Source: Enterococcaceae bacterium OF42-14pH9A (GTDB lineage Bacteria > Bacillota > Bacilli > Lactobacillales > Enterococcaceae). From it: a stretch of DNA of 64,000 nt. Location of the stretch: positions 1,187,338-1,251,337 of the forward strand of contig JAQEYU010000001.1 in NCBI GenBank assembly GCA_027692465.1, given 5' to 3'. Numbering within the stretch: the stretch's first letter is position 1; each line of letters starts with the position of its first letter. The position numbers and the translations under genes are program-made. Of this stretch, positions 20,713-30,490 are shown piece by piece. The notes beneath the pieces were generated by a model, which was not told the DNA's origin, ran no database searches, and saw only the letters and a program-made list of their open reading frames with translations.

Positions 20713-21195
20713 GTGCTCGTACCATATCCGGACAGAAATCAAAACAATTTGTCCGAAGACTCCAGAGCCAGCTGACCAAAGGGAGTGTGGTCACCGCCGC
20801 ATCTCAACTTGGCGAATTCTGCCTTAGCTGAACTGTATCAACTGGCCATAAGGAGGGGGCCTTGATGTGCACTACGATGCTGTCATGCGCTGTCTCTTCC
20901 GTCTTCTCAGCGGATACATCCAGAAAATTTTCAGAAGACTCGGAGACTGACCCCGGCATACAGATTTTACCGTTTGAGTGAACTACTGACAGTTCGGCGC
21001 TGATTTGAAAAATCAGTGGCGTTACTGTCAGTTTGAAGTCAATAGGCCCAAGACAATGAGAAATTTCCGCTGCTCTTCAAGTGGAATTTCTCGTTGGCTT
21101 CGGCCGGCGGCTGTACGCCGGGGGTCAGATCGGAGAGCCTTCTGAAACTTTTCGGCACTCGGCCTATTATTTAAATTTCAGTCCGGATGAACTGC
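20713..21195 (-). repeat. Element A, copy A3 (long form)
   Basis: About 480-bp long copy in reverse orientation to the copy at 38955-39464, so the two face each other across the catabolic cassette. The ends read CCATATCCGGACAGAAATC and ATTTCAGTCCGGATG, matching the A2 terminal repeats. It contains a conserved hairpin at 20985-21032 (ACTGACAGT...ACTGTCAGT with a CTGATTT/AAATCAG inner stem). It fills the 20.6-21.2 kb spacer, which holds no gene. Confidence 0.75.
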
Positions 21196-21225
21196 TTGTT
21201 GAGACGCGGCGGCGGGACCATTTCT

Positions 21226-22530
21226 TCAGTCTTTCAAAGTGATCTCGACTACCGGTACCAGGACAGCTGGTTTTTCGATCGGCAGTGTAATCACCACATC
21301 ATCCGGTGCAATAACGGCTTCGGTGGATGTGATGACTTCCTCCGGATCGAAGCCCCGGTATTGGATCTCGGAGCCGTCGTTTAACAGGCGGATGAATTTG
21401 ACCTTGTCGGCGATTCCTTTCAAATGGAGGTTCCGATAAGGATAAGAGAAGATATGCAGGTAAAGTTTGTTGCCCCGCTGGGTGTAGCGGCAGTCAGCCG
21501 GAGCTTCATAATCTGCGCAGTAGCCGGCGCCGATTACGGCCTCTTTGTGCAGCCGCATCCACTCGCCGATGGCATGTGTCCGCGTCAATGTCTTGGTATC
21601 AATCTCGCCACGCGGGTTGGGACCGATATTCATCAGGAAGTTGCCGTTTTTAGCAACAGTATCGATGAGCATTTTCAACAGCATCTCGCTGGATTTCCAT
21701 TCGAGATTGTCCCGGTCATAGCCCCAAGTACCGTACATGGTCTGGCAGGCTTCCCACAGGACCGGTTTTCCGTCTCTTTCGAAGGGCTTGTCCGGTTGGA
21801 ATTGTTCCGGTGTCGTCACTCCATGGCCCAGATCTAAGCGGTCGTTGATGAGCATGTCCGGCTGCAGGCGCAGGCAGAGCTGCTCCAAGCGGGTGCTGTC
21901 CCAGTCCTTGGCGCCTTTACCTACAGACCAGCCCCAGTCCCGGTGGCCGTAGGAGAAGTCGAACCACATATAATCAATCTTGCCGTAGTGGGTTAACAAT
22001 TCCTCCACTTGACCGGCCAGATAGTCCTGATATTTTTTCAGGTCACGGGTCCGGTTGCTGTCTCGATAGCTGGCGACATCTCGCTGCGGGTGCAGGCCGT
22101 CGATTGGAAAATCCGGATGCTTCCAGTCAATCAAAGAGTGGTACAAGCCGATTTTGATCCCGACTTTACGCATCGCCGGCAAGAGCTCCGCCAAAAGATC
22201 ACGGCCGAATGACGTATTGGTGATCTTGAAATCAGTCAATTGGGAATCCCACAAAGCAAAACCTTCGTGGTGTTTCGTGGTGAATACCATGTATTGGACG
22301 CCGCAGCGTTTTAGTTCAGCGGCCCAGACATCGGCATCAAAAAGATCCGGATTAAAGTTTTCAAAATATTTTTCAGCATAAACTTCGGGATCGATCTGTT
22401 CGGTAGTCATCAGCCATTCGTGGCGGGAAGCGACACTGAAGAGACCAAAATGGATGAACATCCCAAAACGGTCGTGGATAAACCAGTTGGGATCTGGATA
22501 ATAGTCGGGCCAATTGGCAAAAGTTGTCAT
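21226..22530 (-). CDS. Alpha-L-fucosidase, GH29
   Basis: Retaining exo-fucosidase removing terminal alpha-L-fucose. The 434-aa protein has the GH29 barrel: WFIHDRFGMFIHFGLFS near the N-terminus, MVFTTKHHEGFALWDS, and the nucleophile Asp191 in KIDYMWFDFSYG. A C-terminal beta-sandwich (YTQRGNKLYLHIFSYP..) follows. No signal peptide, so cytoplasmic. The start at ATG 22530 is set by AAGGAG about 11 bp upstream; a GTG at 22542 would overlap that site. It is the last gene of a minus-strand set with the small anchored protein and the GH20C enzyme, and lies next to element A3. Confidence 0.92.
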   Translation of the reverse strand: MTTFANWPDYYPDPNWFIHDRFGMFIHFGLFSVASRHEWLMTTEQIDPEVYAEKYFENFNPDLFDADVWAAELKRCGVQYMVFTTKHHEGFALWDSQLTDFKITNTSFGRDLLAELLPAMRKVGIKIGLYHSLIDWKHPDFPIDGLHPQRDVASYRDSNRTRDLKKYQDYLAGQVEELLTHYGKIDYMWFDFSYGHRDWGWSVGKGAKDWDSTRLEQLCLRLQPDMLINDRLDLGHGVTTPEQFQPDKPFERDGKPVLWEACQTMYGTWGYDRDNLEWKSSEMLLKMLIDTVAKNGNFLMNIGPNPRGEIDTKTLTRTHAIGEWMRLHKEAVIGAGYCADYEAPADCRYTQRGNKLYLHIFSYPYRNLHLKGIADKVKFIRLLNDGSEIQYRGFDPEEVITSTEAVIAPDDVVITLPIEKPAVLVPVVEITLKD

Positions 22531-22591
22531 GATTGTATGCACTCCTTGCGGTTATCCGCTGTTTTCGGAAGCTTTGCCGGTAAACAGCAGA

Positions 22592-23101
22592 TCAGTCGAT
22601 GAATTCGGTATTGGTCATATTGGTTTCCTGGATCTTCCAGGCGCCGTCTTCTTTGACGAAGGTGTGGTGGGCCTGGGTGAAGTGGTTACGGTATTTCTGT
22701 TTGCCGCGATTGACGGTTTTCTGCTGCGCTTCTACCAGCATGGAATCTGTGTCCTGTTTCACTACATTGAAGCTTTCCAATTCATGGGAAAGATCGTAAT
22801 CCGCAAAAAAGGCATCCATTTCTTTTTGAGTTGCTTGGCGAGCTGCAGCTACCAGAGTATCCACATAAGCAGCGCTGTCCTCGTTGTTAGCGGCGGCCAG
22901 ATTGGCTTTCAGGACCTCCAGACAAGCAGCAGCATCCGCTTTGTCTGCGACGGCGCCGGTGATTTCGACGGTCGTTTTTTCGGTAGTCGGCTCAATGACA
23001 GCTTCAGCCGGATCCTTGTCGTTAAAGTTGAGGTAAAGCAGAATACCGCCCATCAGCAAGGCTGCCAGAGCAAAGCGCAGTAAAAATGGTTTCAATTTCA
23101 T
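22592..23101 (-). CDS. Small membrane-anchored protein, NTF2/SnoaL-like
   Basis: Unknown function. The 169-aa protein has one N-terminal hydrophobic segment (LLRFALAALLMGGILLYLNF) that should anchor it with the rest outside. It then has an acidic linker and an alpha+beta domain with NTF2/SnoaL-like features (ACLEVLKANLAAANNEDSAAYVDTL.. helix, then strands ending KEDGAWKIQETNM, a common motif of that fold). The ribosome site AAGGAAG lies before ATG 23101. Its position between two glycosidase genes suggests co-expression with the cassette; no catalytic residues were recognised. Confidence 0.7.
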   Translation of the reverse strand: MKLKPFLLRFALAALLMGGILLYLNFNDKDPAEAVIEPTTEKTTVEITGAVADKADAAACLEVLKANLAAANNEDSAAYVDTLVAAARQATQKEMDAFFADYDLSHELESFNVVKQDTDSMLVEAQQKTVNRGKQKYRNHFTQAHHTFVKEDGAWKIQETNMTNTEFID

Positions 23102-23174
23102 AGGGATCTTCCTTTCTTTGGTGCAGTCGTGTCCCCAAAATGGACACAGGTGTTTTCAGCAGTAGTGCCGGCTG

Positions 23175-25049
23175 TCAGACATCTGAGAGCTTGCTGGCAG
23201 AATAGATACCGTGGAACAGGTTGCGGCCCACCGTATCCTCGCCTAAGAGCCAAGGACCGTCAAAAGGCAGCCGTGGAGCCGTCAGTTCCGGTAATTCATC
23301 AAGGGTTCCTGCCAGATATTGGTCCAGACGCCAGGCTGATGTTTCAGCCCGCTTAATGAGACCGCCGTAACGCAATTCCAGGATTTCCCAGCCGAAAGGT
23401 TTATTCCACTGGAACCAGACAGCCCGGTGCGCTTCATGGAGTTTTTCCAGTTCCGGTTTGAGAGCAGTGATCGCTGCTGAGACAGCAGCCAATGCTTCAC
23501 GATCTTGTGACTGATAGGCGGCCCAGGCTGTTTTGCCCAGAGGAGCCTTTTGCGCCAGCACTTCTGCCAGCTGTTGATAGAAGGCAAAAAGCGGTGCCGT
23601 GGTGGCAGTCGGCTGGACAGTAGTCAGGTCTTGTGCCAGGCGGCGATACCAGTCTTTTAGATCATATTGATTCAAGGTGCCGTCGTAGATTCCGAAAAGC
23701 AGGTCTTCATACAAAGCCAGCTTGCTGACGTTGGAACCGCCGGGGTTGTCTTTAGCCACGCCGGGAGTCTGGTCAAAGCGGTCCAGCAGTAAAAAGTCTG
23801 TGGCCGGTTGACCATGGAACATTTCAAAGCGGTCACTAATCAGATCTATCGTAGGCGCATCGCCGTATTGTTCTTCGGCAAATTGTTGCAGCCCCAAAAG
23901 TGCAGCGATATGAGGCGTCTCCTGTCCGTCATCCCCCCAAAGAGTAGCGTAGACTTCCCGGATCCCGGCTTTTTTAGCAGCAGTCAGGCCGGCTGCAGTG
24001 GTCGTCAGCGATTTGCCGTAGTTGGGAGCCAAGCCGTTCCAAGTCCAGACACCGCCGGCAAAGATGATTGGCCGCTGCAGTTTTTTATGGTTGGCAAAAC
24101 TTACGGCATATTTTTCTTCGTCATGATGGTAATAATCCCAATAAACCATGTCCACATCCGGCATGTCATCGATCAGCTCTTGCGGGAAGTCGACTTCCGG
24201 ATCATAATAATCACCGGACTTGGTGCCGATTCTAAAGAACATGTCACTCCACATCATCGCTTTCATGCCATACTTCTCGCATAGCGGAACCACGCGATTC
24301 AAATGCTTGGTCATGATGGAAAAGCGATTTTCCAAGCCGTGTTTGCCTAAATAATGCCCCAAGCCCAGGTCATGAGCTTCATCCATCCCGATATGGATCT
24401 GGCGGGAGCGGAAGCAGTTGGAAACCGAACGAATCATGGCTTCGATGAAGGTATAAGTTTTGTCTTCGTCCACCAGCAGGATATCGTGAGTATCTTTCAT
24501 TCCGATGGCAAAATTCCAACGCAAAGGCGTCCGCAGGTGTCCCAAGGTTTGAATGGAAGGAATCAATTCTACTCCCAGTTCATAAGCAAAATCATCCAAT
24601 GCTTTCATTTCCTGCTGGCTGTAACGTCCCCGCATATGGCCGAAATAAGGATATTCCGGGATCTCGTAAGTATCTTCCATATAAAGCATCACACTGTTGA
24701 GTCCCATTTTTGCGGATAACGTGATATATTCTTTCATAGCGGCTACCGTCAGAACGGCATTACGAGACAAGTCGATCATCGGACCGATCTTATCAAAGCG
24801 GGGTGTTTCTTCGCAGCTGAAAACCGGCTCTTGTTTTTGGCGGGCCTGCCACATGGTCAGCGCTCGGAAAAGCTGTGGCTTGCTGCCGTAAGTGATGACC
24901 GTTTTTTCCGGTGCGGCTTCGATTTTGATGTGATCACCTTTTTGCAGTTCTACTTTTTGACCGCTGTCTTGAATAGTCAATCCCAGATGACGACTGACGA
25001 GGGTCAGAAATTCTGTCAGTGATTCCTGTGTAATAAATTCGATTTGCAT
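23175..25049 (-). CDS. Beta-N-acetylhexosaminidase, GH20C-type
   Basis: Exo-hexosaminidase of 624 aa resembling the cytoplasmic GH20C group known from Streptococcus and Paenibacillus, which cleaves GlcNAc and GalNAc. An N-terminal small domain (to about 85) is followed by the barrel: IGPMIDLSRNAVLTVAAMKEY, MLYMEDTYEIPEYPYFGHMRG, the catalytic Asp223-Glu224 in IHIGMDEAHDLGLG, and a VYWDYYHHDEEKY loop. A long helical C-terminal part follows. No signal peptide. It starts the minus-strand operon and is divergent from the GH88 gene, sharing a 218-bp regulatory region. Distinct in family branch from the GH20s at 13519 and 54621. Confidence 0.9.
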   Translation of the reverse strand: MQIEFITQESLTEFLTLVSRHLGLTIQDSGQKVELQKGDHIKIEAAPEKTVITYGSKPQLFRALTMWQARQKQEPVFSCEETPRFDKIGPMIDLSRNAVLTVAAMKEYITLSAKMGLNSVMLYMEDTYEIPEYPYFGHMRGRYSQQEMKALDDFAYELGVELIPSIQTLGHLRTPLRWNFAIGMKDTHDILLVDEDKTYTFIEAMIRSVSNCFRSRQIHIGMDEAHDLGLGHYLGKHGLENRFSIMTKHLNRVVPLCEKYGMKAMMWSDMFFRIGTKSGDYYDPEVDFPQELIDDMPDVDMVYWDYYHHDEEKYAVSFANHKKLQRPIIFAGGVWTWNGLAPNYGKSLTTTAAGLTAAKKAGIREVYATLWGDDGQETPHIAALLGLQQFAEEQYGDAPTIDLISDRFEMFHGQPATDFLLLDRFDQTPGVAKDNPGGSNVSKLALYEDLLFGIYDGTLNQYDLKDWYRRLAQDLTTVQPTATTAPLFAFYQQLAEVLAQKAPLGKTAWAAYQSQDREALAAVSAAITALKPELEKLHEAHRAVWFQWNKPFGWEILELRYGGLIKRAETSAWRLDQYLAGTLDELPELTAPRLPFDGPWLLGEDTVGRNLFHGIYSASKLSDV

Positions 25050-25079
25050 AAAAACCTTCCTTTTACTTTTTGTGTTTTT

Positions 25080-25093
25080 AGTAATCGGTTACA
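25080..25093 (-). promoter_or_regulatory. cre-like site between GH20C and GH88
   Basis: On the minus strand TGTAACCGATTACT matches the CcpA consensus TGWAANCGNTNWCA at 13 of 14 positions (last base differs). It lies in the divergent spacer 31 bp before the GH20C start, where CcpA binding would repress. Inferred from consensus only. Confidence 0.5.
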
Positions 25094-25203
25094 ATGCATA
25101 GTATAAGACTTCTTTCTGTAAAAGAAAGGGCTGTCACGAAACTACACAATCTCTCGAAAAAACACATATCCTGTCGCTGAAGATACCGGAATATCGCCGG
25201 ATC

Positions 25204-25237
25204 CACACATTGAAGCGTTTGCACGATCCGTTAAAAT
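25204..25237 (+). promoter_or_regulatory. Candidate CACACATTG box and promoter of the GH88 operon
   Basis: CACACA at 25204-25209 directly followed by TTGAAG as -35, 16-bp spacer, TAAAAT as -10 (25232-25237). The upstream repeat is weak. The stretch ATTGAAGCGTTTG is shared, with one base more, with the sulfatase-maturase promoter at 51668. Confidence 0.5.
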
Positions 25238-25267
25238 AAAAGAAAACTCAAACGAGGTGGCAAACAC

Positions 25268-26383
25268 ATGAAAGATCAGCAATGGGTGACAGAGGCTTTG
25301 GCCAAAGTCGAAAAGAAGATGACAGCCGTCAATCAACGCAATTTTGGCAAGATCCCGTATTCGGCCGAAGCGGGGACTTACGACGACTTGTCGGAAAGTT
25401 TCGTTTCCTGGTGGACCAACGGCTTTTTTGCCGGCAGTCTCTGGCAGTTGTATCAGTATGATGATAACGAAGCCTACCGGGAAAATGCGGAAAAAATCGA
25501 AACACTGCTGGATAATGCGTTGGCAGAATACATGGGCCTGCATCATGATGTCGGCTTTATGTGGCTGCATACGGCTGTGGCGGATTATCGGATCACCGGT
25601 AACGAGCGTGCACGGGAACGGGGACTGCACGCTGCCAGCCTGTTGTTGTCACGGTTCAATCTGGCAGGGCGGTTTCTTTCTGCTTGGAACTGTAATGTTC
25701 CCGGCTGGGCGATTATTGACAGCCTGATGAATATTCCGATCCTCTATTGGGCGACAAAAGAGCTAAAGGACCCCCGTTTCAAGCAGGTAGCAATGGCTCA
25801 TGCGGATACACTGGCTCAATATTTGATCAGAGAAGACGGCTCGGCCGGACATATCGCCAGTTTCGATCCGGAAAGCGGTGCGTTTTTGGAAATGGTCACC
25901 GGTCAGGGCTTTTCGCCGGACTCGGCTTGGACTCGGGGCCAAAGCTGGGGCATCTACGGCTTTGCTTTGAGCGCACGGCATACCGGTGAAGAGCGGTATC
26001 TGGCGACAGCCAAAAAACTGGCCAATTACTTTATCGGCAATGTCGCTCAGACCGGCTATGTTTCATTGATTGATTTTCGAGCACCGGTGGGAACGACAAA
26101 ATTGGATACATCGGCAACTGCTTGTACTGCATGCGGGCTGTTGGAGATCGCTGATCAGCTGAGCGGCATGGAAGCAGCCTATTATCGTCAGGCGGCCATC
26201 CGAATGATCCAGGCATTGTTGGCGGAGCATTGCGATTGGAATCCGGAAACAGACGGGATCCTGCAGCATTCCAGTCATTCCTATCATCAGGAAAAAGAAA
26301 CTGAAATCCACCTGGTTTATGGCGACTACTTCCTGATTGAAGGCTTGTTGCGACTGATCAAAAAAGACTGCCATTTATGGTAA
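25268..26383 (+). CDS. Unsaturated glucuronyl hydrolase, GH88
   Basis: Hydrolyses the 4,5-unsaturated uronic acid from the non-reducing end of oligosaccharides made by polysaccharide lyases (chondroitin, hyaluronan, heparin type). The 371-aa protein shows the (alpha/alpha)6 barrel landmarks: SFVSWWTNGFFAGSLWQLYQ, the Asp of LHHDVGFMWLHTA, the catalytic Asp of WAIIDSLMNIPILYWA, and FSPDSAWTRGQSWGIYGFAL. No signal peptide, so the substrate must be imported. ATG 25268 follows GAGGTGG. Its stop is 18 bp before the heparinase-like gene, and the two form an operon. GH105 is less likely by motif. Confidence 0.9.
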   Translation: MKDQQWVTEALAKVEKKMTAVNQRNFGKIPYSAEAGTYDDLSESFVSWWTNGFFAGSLWQLYQYDDNEAYRENAEKIETLLDNALAEYMGLHHDVGFMWLHTAVADYRITGNERARERGLHAASLLLSRFNLAGRFLSAWNCNVPGWAIIDSLMNIPILYWATKELKDPRFKQVAMAHADTLAQYLIREDGSAGHIASFDPESGAFLEMVTGQGFSPDSAWTRGQSWGIYGFALSARHTGEERYLATAKKLANYFIGNVAQTGYVSLIDFRAPVGTTKLDTSATACTACGLLEIADQLSGMEAAYYRQAAIRMIQALLAEHCDWNPETDGILQHSSHSYHQEKETEIHLVYGDYFLIEGLLRLIKKDCHLW

Positions 26384-26401
26384 GTAAAAGGAGAAAAACA
26401 A

Positions 26402-28383
26402 ATGTCAACCACGAAACGAATCGGATTCTACCAAGAGCGTCAGCCATTGGAGCGCTGTCTGCAAGACCCGCAGTTTGCTGAGAGCTGGCAGGAAAAGCTG
26501 CGATTGGCGGATGCCCTGCTGCAAGATACGATTTTTTACGATCAGGAATGGGATATGGAGCGGGAATTTCGACCGGTGACTTTTGCAGATGGCCGTTTCG
26601 ATTGGAATCACGAACCCTTCGGCGACCCGGAATGGACTTACATGCTGAATCGGCACCGTTTTTTCGTCTTGTTGATGGAGGCTTACCTTTATACCAAAGA
26701 CCGTCGCTATGCGGAAAAAATGTTGGCGTTGTGGGAAGACTGGATTGAGCGGGAAACCTTGGTGGCAGAACATCTGTGGACCGGTTGGCGGACAATCGAA
26801 ACCGGTATCCGCTTGAAAAACTGGGTCAAAACCTTGAATCTGTTGGAGCTGTGTCCTGAAATCGAGCTTTCTGCAGGCTTGACGGAAAAAATCGCCACTT
26901 CCATGAACCAGCAGACCGACTATCTGTGTCAGGAAAAACTGATCAACATGTCCATGATCTCCAACTGGAAAGTCTTGGAACAAAACGGGGTCTGGCTGGC
27001 CTGCGCCTTGTATCCGCAGTGGATCGACAATGCCGCAGAAAAGCTGGCGATTGCTGAAAAAGTACTGACCACCTCTGCCGAACTCCAAGTCATGCCGGAT
27101 GGTTTTCATTGGGAACAATCCTTTATGTACCATCATGAGGTCTGGATCAGCTTGGCAGAAGTCCAACAGATCGCGCAGCGCAACGGGTTGCAGCTGCCGT
27201 CTGCAATCAGCGAGGCTTTAATACGTATGACCAAGGCGTCGGTAGCTTTGACCCGACCGGACCGGAGCCAATCACCCTATGGAGACAGCGATGTAGAAGA
27301 TATGCGACCGATGCTGCAGTGGATGGCATTGGTGACCGGCGATCCGGAGGCCAATTGGCTGGCCGGCAGAAGGCTGTTTTTGAGCACCCTTTTCGATTAC
27401 GGGGAGGCTGCTGTCGCGGGCTTATCGGAGCTGAATGCCCTGCAGCCGCAACAGCTGGATCAGAATTTTGAAGACAGCGGGTTGGTGTTCCTGCGAGATT
27501 CATGGGAAAAGGATGCCAGTTGGACCTTGATCAAAAATGGTTCTCAAGGAGGCGGCCACGGCCATAGCGACAATCTGCATTTTGAATTGTTCCATCGGGA
27601 ATCGCTGCTGTGCGATAACGGTCGCTTCACTTATGTAGAAGACAGCCCGATCCGTAAGGCTTTCAAAAATGCCTCTACCCATAACACGATTCTGGTGGAC
27701 GGCGAAGAATTCACCAGACAATCCGGCTCCTGGGGCTATGAAGGCACTGCACCGGCACTGCCGAATTATCTGTGCAGCCGCAACGATTATGCCTATGCTG
27801 AATGCAGTCATACCGGTTATTTCCGCTATGGAAAAATGTGCTGCTGACCAGAAAGATCCTGCACCTGAAGCCGGGCATCTGGATTGTGGCAGATGAAGCT
27901 GTCACCAATGAAGACCACGAATATACCCAGCTTTTCCATTTTCCTAAGGCCGGTCGCCTGCAAATTACCGAAGATCATGCAGTGTATCAAGGGGATGAAA
28001 GCCGCCTGCATCTTTACCCGTTGAGCGGACAGCAAATGACCGCAGCAGCCAGCGAGTATTCTCCTCATTACAATGAACGTTTGGCCAGCGAGAAGATCCA
28101 GCTGACCACACAAGGCAGCGGACGCAGTGTAATGGTGACAGTCCTGACCTTGGAACAGACAGCAATCACTCGAGTGGCAGTCTCTTCTTCCGGAAAAGAA
28201 CTGCCGTCAACTGATGCGACTGCTTTGAAGCTGGAAAATGTCCAGGGAAGTTACACGATTTTGCTGAACCACTTTGAAGATGCAACAATCATGAGCCGCA
28301 AAGCCGACAAATTAGACGGCCGCTTCGTTTACGGCCGGGCAGTGGTGGTAGAAGACCAGCAGGTAACCTTGCTGCGAAATTGA
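26402..28383 (+). pseudogene. Heparinase II/III-like lyase, broken by a frameshift
   Basis: Putative uronic-acid polysaccharide or oligosaccharide lyase. The N-terminal alpha/alpha toroid and a central heparinase II/III domain (GGHGHSDNLHFELFHRESLLCDNGRFTY and NASTHNTILVDGEEF) are in one frame, which stops at 27847. The beta-sandwich C-terminal domain continues in another frame (KILHLKPGIWIVADEA...) to 28383. Adding one A to the five-A run at 27831-27835 (GGAAAAATG) reads through as YGKNVLLTRKIL, giving a protein of about 660 aa, normal for the family. No signal peptide. ATG 26402 follows AAGGAG. It could be a true mutation, phase variation in the A-run, or a base-calling error. Confidence 0.85.
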
Positions 28384-28453
28384 TATTTTAATAAGCTGAC
28401 AAGCCGCTTGTGGCAGTAAAGAGCAGCCGGCAATCTTACAGTCAAATCAAAGT

Positions 28454-28495
28454 AAAACCAACAGAGAGGCGGTCAGCTCTTTGTTGGTTTTTTTC
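28454..28495 (+). terminator. Terminator of the GH88-lyase operon
   Basis: AACCAACA.AGAG / CTCT.TGTTGGTT stem with seven Ts. Confidence 0.88.
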
Positions 28496-28511
28496 GTGAA
28501 ATAACAAGATG

Positions 28512-28525
28512 TGTATACGTTTACA
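28512..28525 (+). promoter_or_regulatory. cre-like site upstream of the DUF2264 operon
   Basis: TGTATACGTTTACA differs from the CcpA consensus at one of 14 positions and overlaps the first TACACA repeat of the activator-like box. Confidence 0.5.
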
Positions 28526-28575
28526 CAGCTTGCGTACTTTTACACATTGTAGATTCCTGATCGTCAGCTTACAGT
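28522..28575 (+). promoter_or_regulatory. Tandem TACACA box and promoter of the DUF2264-GH95 operon
   Basis: TACACAG at 28522 and TACACATTG at 28541, 19 bp apart. The second runs into TTGTAG (-35, 28547-28552), then 17 bp and TACAGT (-10, 28570-28575). The whole block is similar base by base to 33677-33730. A second possible promoter lies at 28575-28603 (TTGAAT, 17 bp, TTATAG). Confidence 0.5.
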
Positions 28576-28678
28576 TGAATCAGCAAAAACAGCGCGGTTA
28601 TAGCTGCACTGTTACAGGCCGGCTTAGGGAATATCTGAGACCCTTCACGACCGCCAGTAAAGTTCAAAGGAGAGGAAT

Positions 28679-30490
28679 ATGGAGATCCGTACAAGAAATG
28701 ATTTGGAGGCTTATTTTCATCAGCTTTTCGATCCGGTCAAAAAATATCGGCAGCCGGGAAACGGCCGTCTGGATCTGGGGACTTCCGTGACCCATTACAC
28801 CAAAGATCAGGCCCAAGCGGAAGGCTTTTTACGCATGTTGTGGGCGGTAGGGCCGCTGGCAGGCAGCGGTGGTTTGGATCAAGCGGATTTTGAATACTTT
28901 ATGGAAGGGATCTGTCGTAGTACGGATCCCCATGACCCGTCTTTTTGGGGTGAAGTCCATGATCTGGATCAGATGATCGTAGAGATGGCAGCGTTGGCAG
29001 TGACTTTGATTGAGACCAAAGAAAACTTTTGGAAACGGCTCACACTAACGGAGCAAACCCGGTTATATACTTGGTTGGATCAAATCAATCAGGTTGCTGT
29101 TCATCATAACAACTGGCGCTTTTTCCGGATCTTAGTGAATGTCGCTTTTTGTCGTTTGGGACAGCCCTTTTGTAAAAAACAGCTGACAGAAGATCTGGCG
29201 GTGATCGAATCCTTCTATGCGGGAGCGGGCTGGTATGTGGACGGCAATCCCCGGCAGCAGGATTACTACATTGCCTGGGCGTTTCATTACTACGGGTTAT
29301 TGTATGCCCACTACATGCGGGAAGAAGACCCCGAAACTTGTGAACGTTTCATTTGCCGAGCCAAACGATTTGCAGAAGACTTTGTGTATTGGTTTTCCGA
29401 CGAGGGCGGCGGGGTCCCATTTGGACGCAGTCTGACCTATCGTTTTGCGCAAGGTGCTTTCTGGGCCGCGGCAGCTTTTACCGGAATCGAAGTGTTACCG
29501 ATGGCTGAAGTCAAGTACCTGCTGTTGAAGCATTTTGAATATTGGTCGGAACTGCCCATCCAAAAAAGCGATGGCGTGCTGAGTATCGGCTACGGCTACG
29601 AAAATTTTTATATGTCGGAGCGCTACAACGGTCCCGGCTCCCCTTATTGGTGTTTCAAATCCTTTCTCGTTTTGGGCCTGCCGCCGACTGCCGACTTTTG
29701 GCAGCTGACCCCTCAGGCGCCTAAGCGAAAAGCCCAACACTTAATCGCAAAAGCCAAGATGCTGCTGACTAACGAAGCGGGAAAAAATATCCAGCTCTAT
29801 CCCACTGATCAATGGGCATTACTGGGGCATGCTGCTGAAAAATACAGCAAGTTTGTCTATTCTGAGAAATTTGCCTACAGCGTTTCTCGAGGAAACCGGG
29901 GTTTGGCTGAAGGGGCGTTTGACAGCTGCCTGGCAGTCGCAGAGCAGGGCAGCCCGCATTTTGTCAGCAAAGAAGAAACGTTGTCTTGGGAGGTCACAAA
30001 AGAGAAGACCTGCCAGCACTGGTCGCCACTGCCGGGTACGACGATTACAACGACAATGGTACCTCTGGGAGCCTGGCATGTGCGGATCCATGAAATCACG
30101 ACACAGCGCAGTTTGGAGGTCGCAGACGGCGGCTTTTCCAACCAAACCTTCAACAGCCATCCGAAAGACTATACGATGACTGACCTGACATCCGGCAAGG
30201 CTTATACCAGCGAAGTGGGAACCACTGCGACGGTTATGCTGCAGGGCTACCGGGATGTGGAGGCGATTTTTGCCGAACCAAACACCAATCTGTTGTTTCC
30301 CAATTCGTTGTTTTTGGCGGCGCAACAAACAATCGCACCGGGCAGTTGCCGCTTAATCAGCGGGCACTACGGAGGAGACGAGGCACCCGGCGAGTTCCCG
30401 ATCCTTTCAGAGGCAGAGGGCTATCCGGTGATCCGCTGCGGCGATCGGTATTATCATCACAAGAAAGAAGGCGAAGCTGATCATGGCTAA
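28679..30490 (+). CDS. DUF2264 protein, putative glycoside hydrolase
   Basis: Large cytoplasmic protein (603 aa) of the DUF2264 family, some members of which have been placed in the (alpha/alpha)-barrel glycosidase family GH154 with beta-glucuronidase activity. I recall that link and did not check it. Residues of about 1-360 carry the conserved segments (TKDQAQAEGFLRMLWAVGPL; SFWGEVHDLDQMIVEMAAL; VHHNNWRFFRILVN; GWYVDGNPRQQDYYIAWAFHYYGLLYA; SLTYRFAQGAFWAA). The C-terminal half looks like a beta-sandwich. ATG 28679 follows AAGGAGAGG. It overlaps the GH95 gene by 8 bp. In this cassette a glucuronidase would complement GH88. Confidence 0.8.
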   Translation: MEIRTRNDLEAYFHQLFDPVKKYRQPGNGRLDLGTSVTHYTKDQAQAEGFLRMLWAVGPLAGSGGLDQADFEYFMEGICRSTDPHDPSFWGEVHDLDQMIVEMAALAVTLIETKENFWKRLTLTEQTRLYTWLDQINQVAVHHNNWRFFRILVNVAFCRLGQPFCKKQLTEDLAVIESFYAGAGWYVDGNPRQQDYYIAWAFHYYGLLYAHYMREEDPETCERFICRAKRFAEDFVYWFSDEGGGVPFGRSLTYRFAQGAFWAAAAFTGIEVLPMAEVKYLLLKHFEYWSELPIQKSDGVLSIGYGYENFYMSERYNGPGSPYWCFKSFLVLGLPPTADFWQLTPQAPKRKAQHLIAKAKMLLTNEAGKNIQLYPTDQWALLGHAAEKYSKFVYSEKFAYSVSRGNRGLAEGAFDSCLAVAEQGSPHFVSKEETLSWEVTKEKTCQHWSPLPGTTITTTMVPLGAWHVRIHEITTQRSLEVADGGFSNQTFNSHPKDYTMTDLTSGKAYTSEVGTTATVMLQGYRDVEAIFAEPNTNLLFPNSLFLAAQQTIAPGSCRLISGHYGGDEAPGEFPILSEAEGYPVIRCGDRYYHHKKEGEADHG

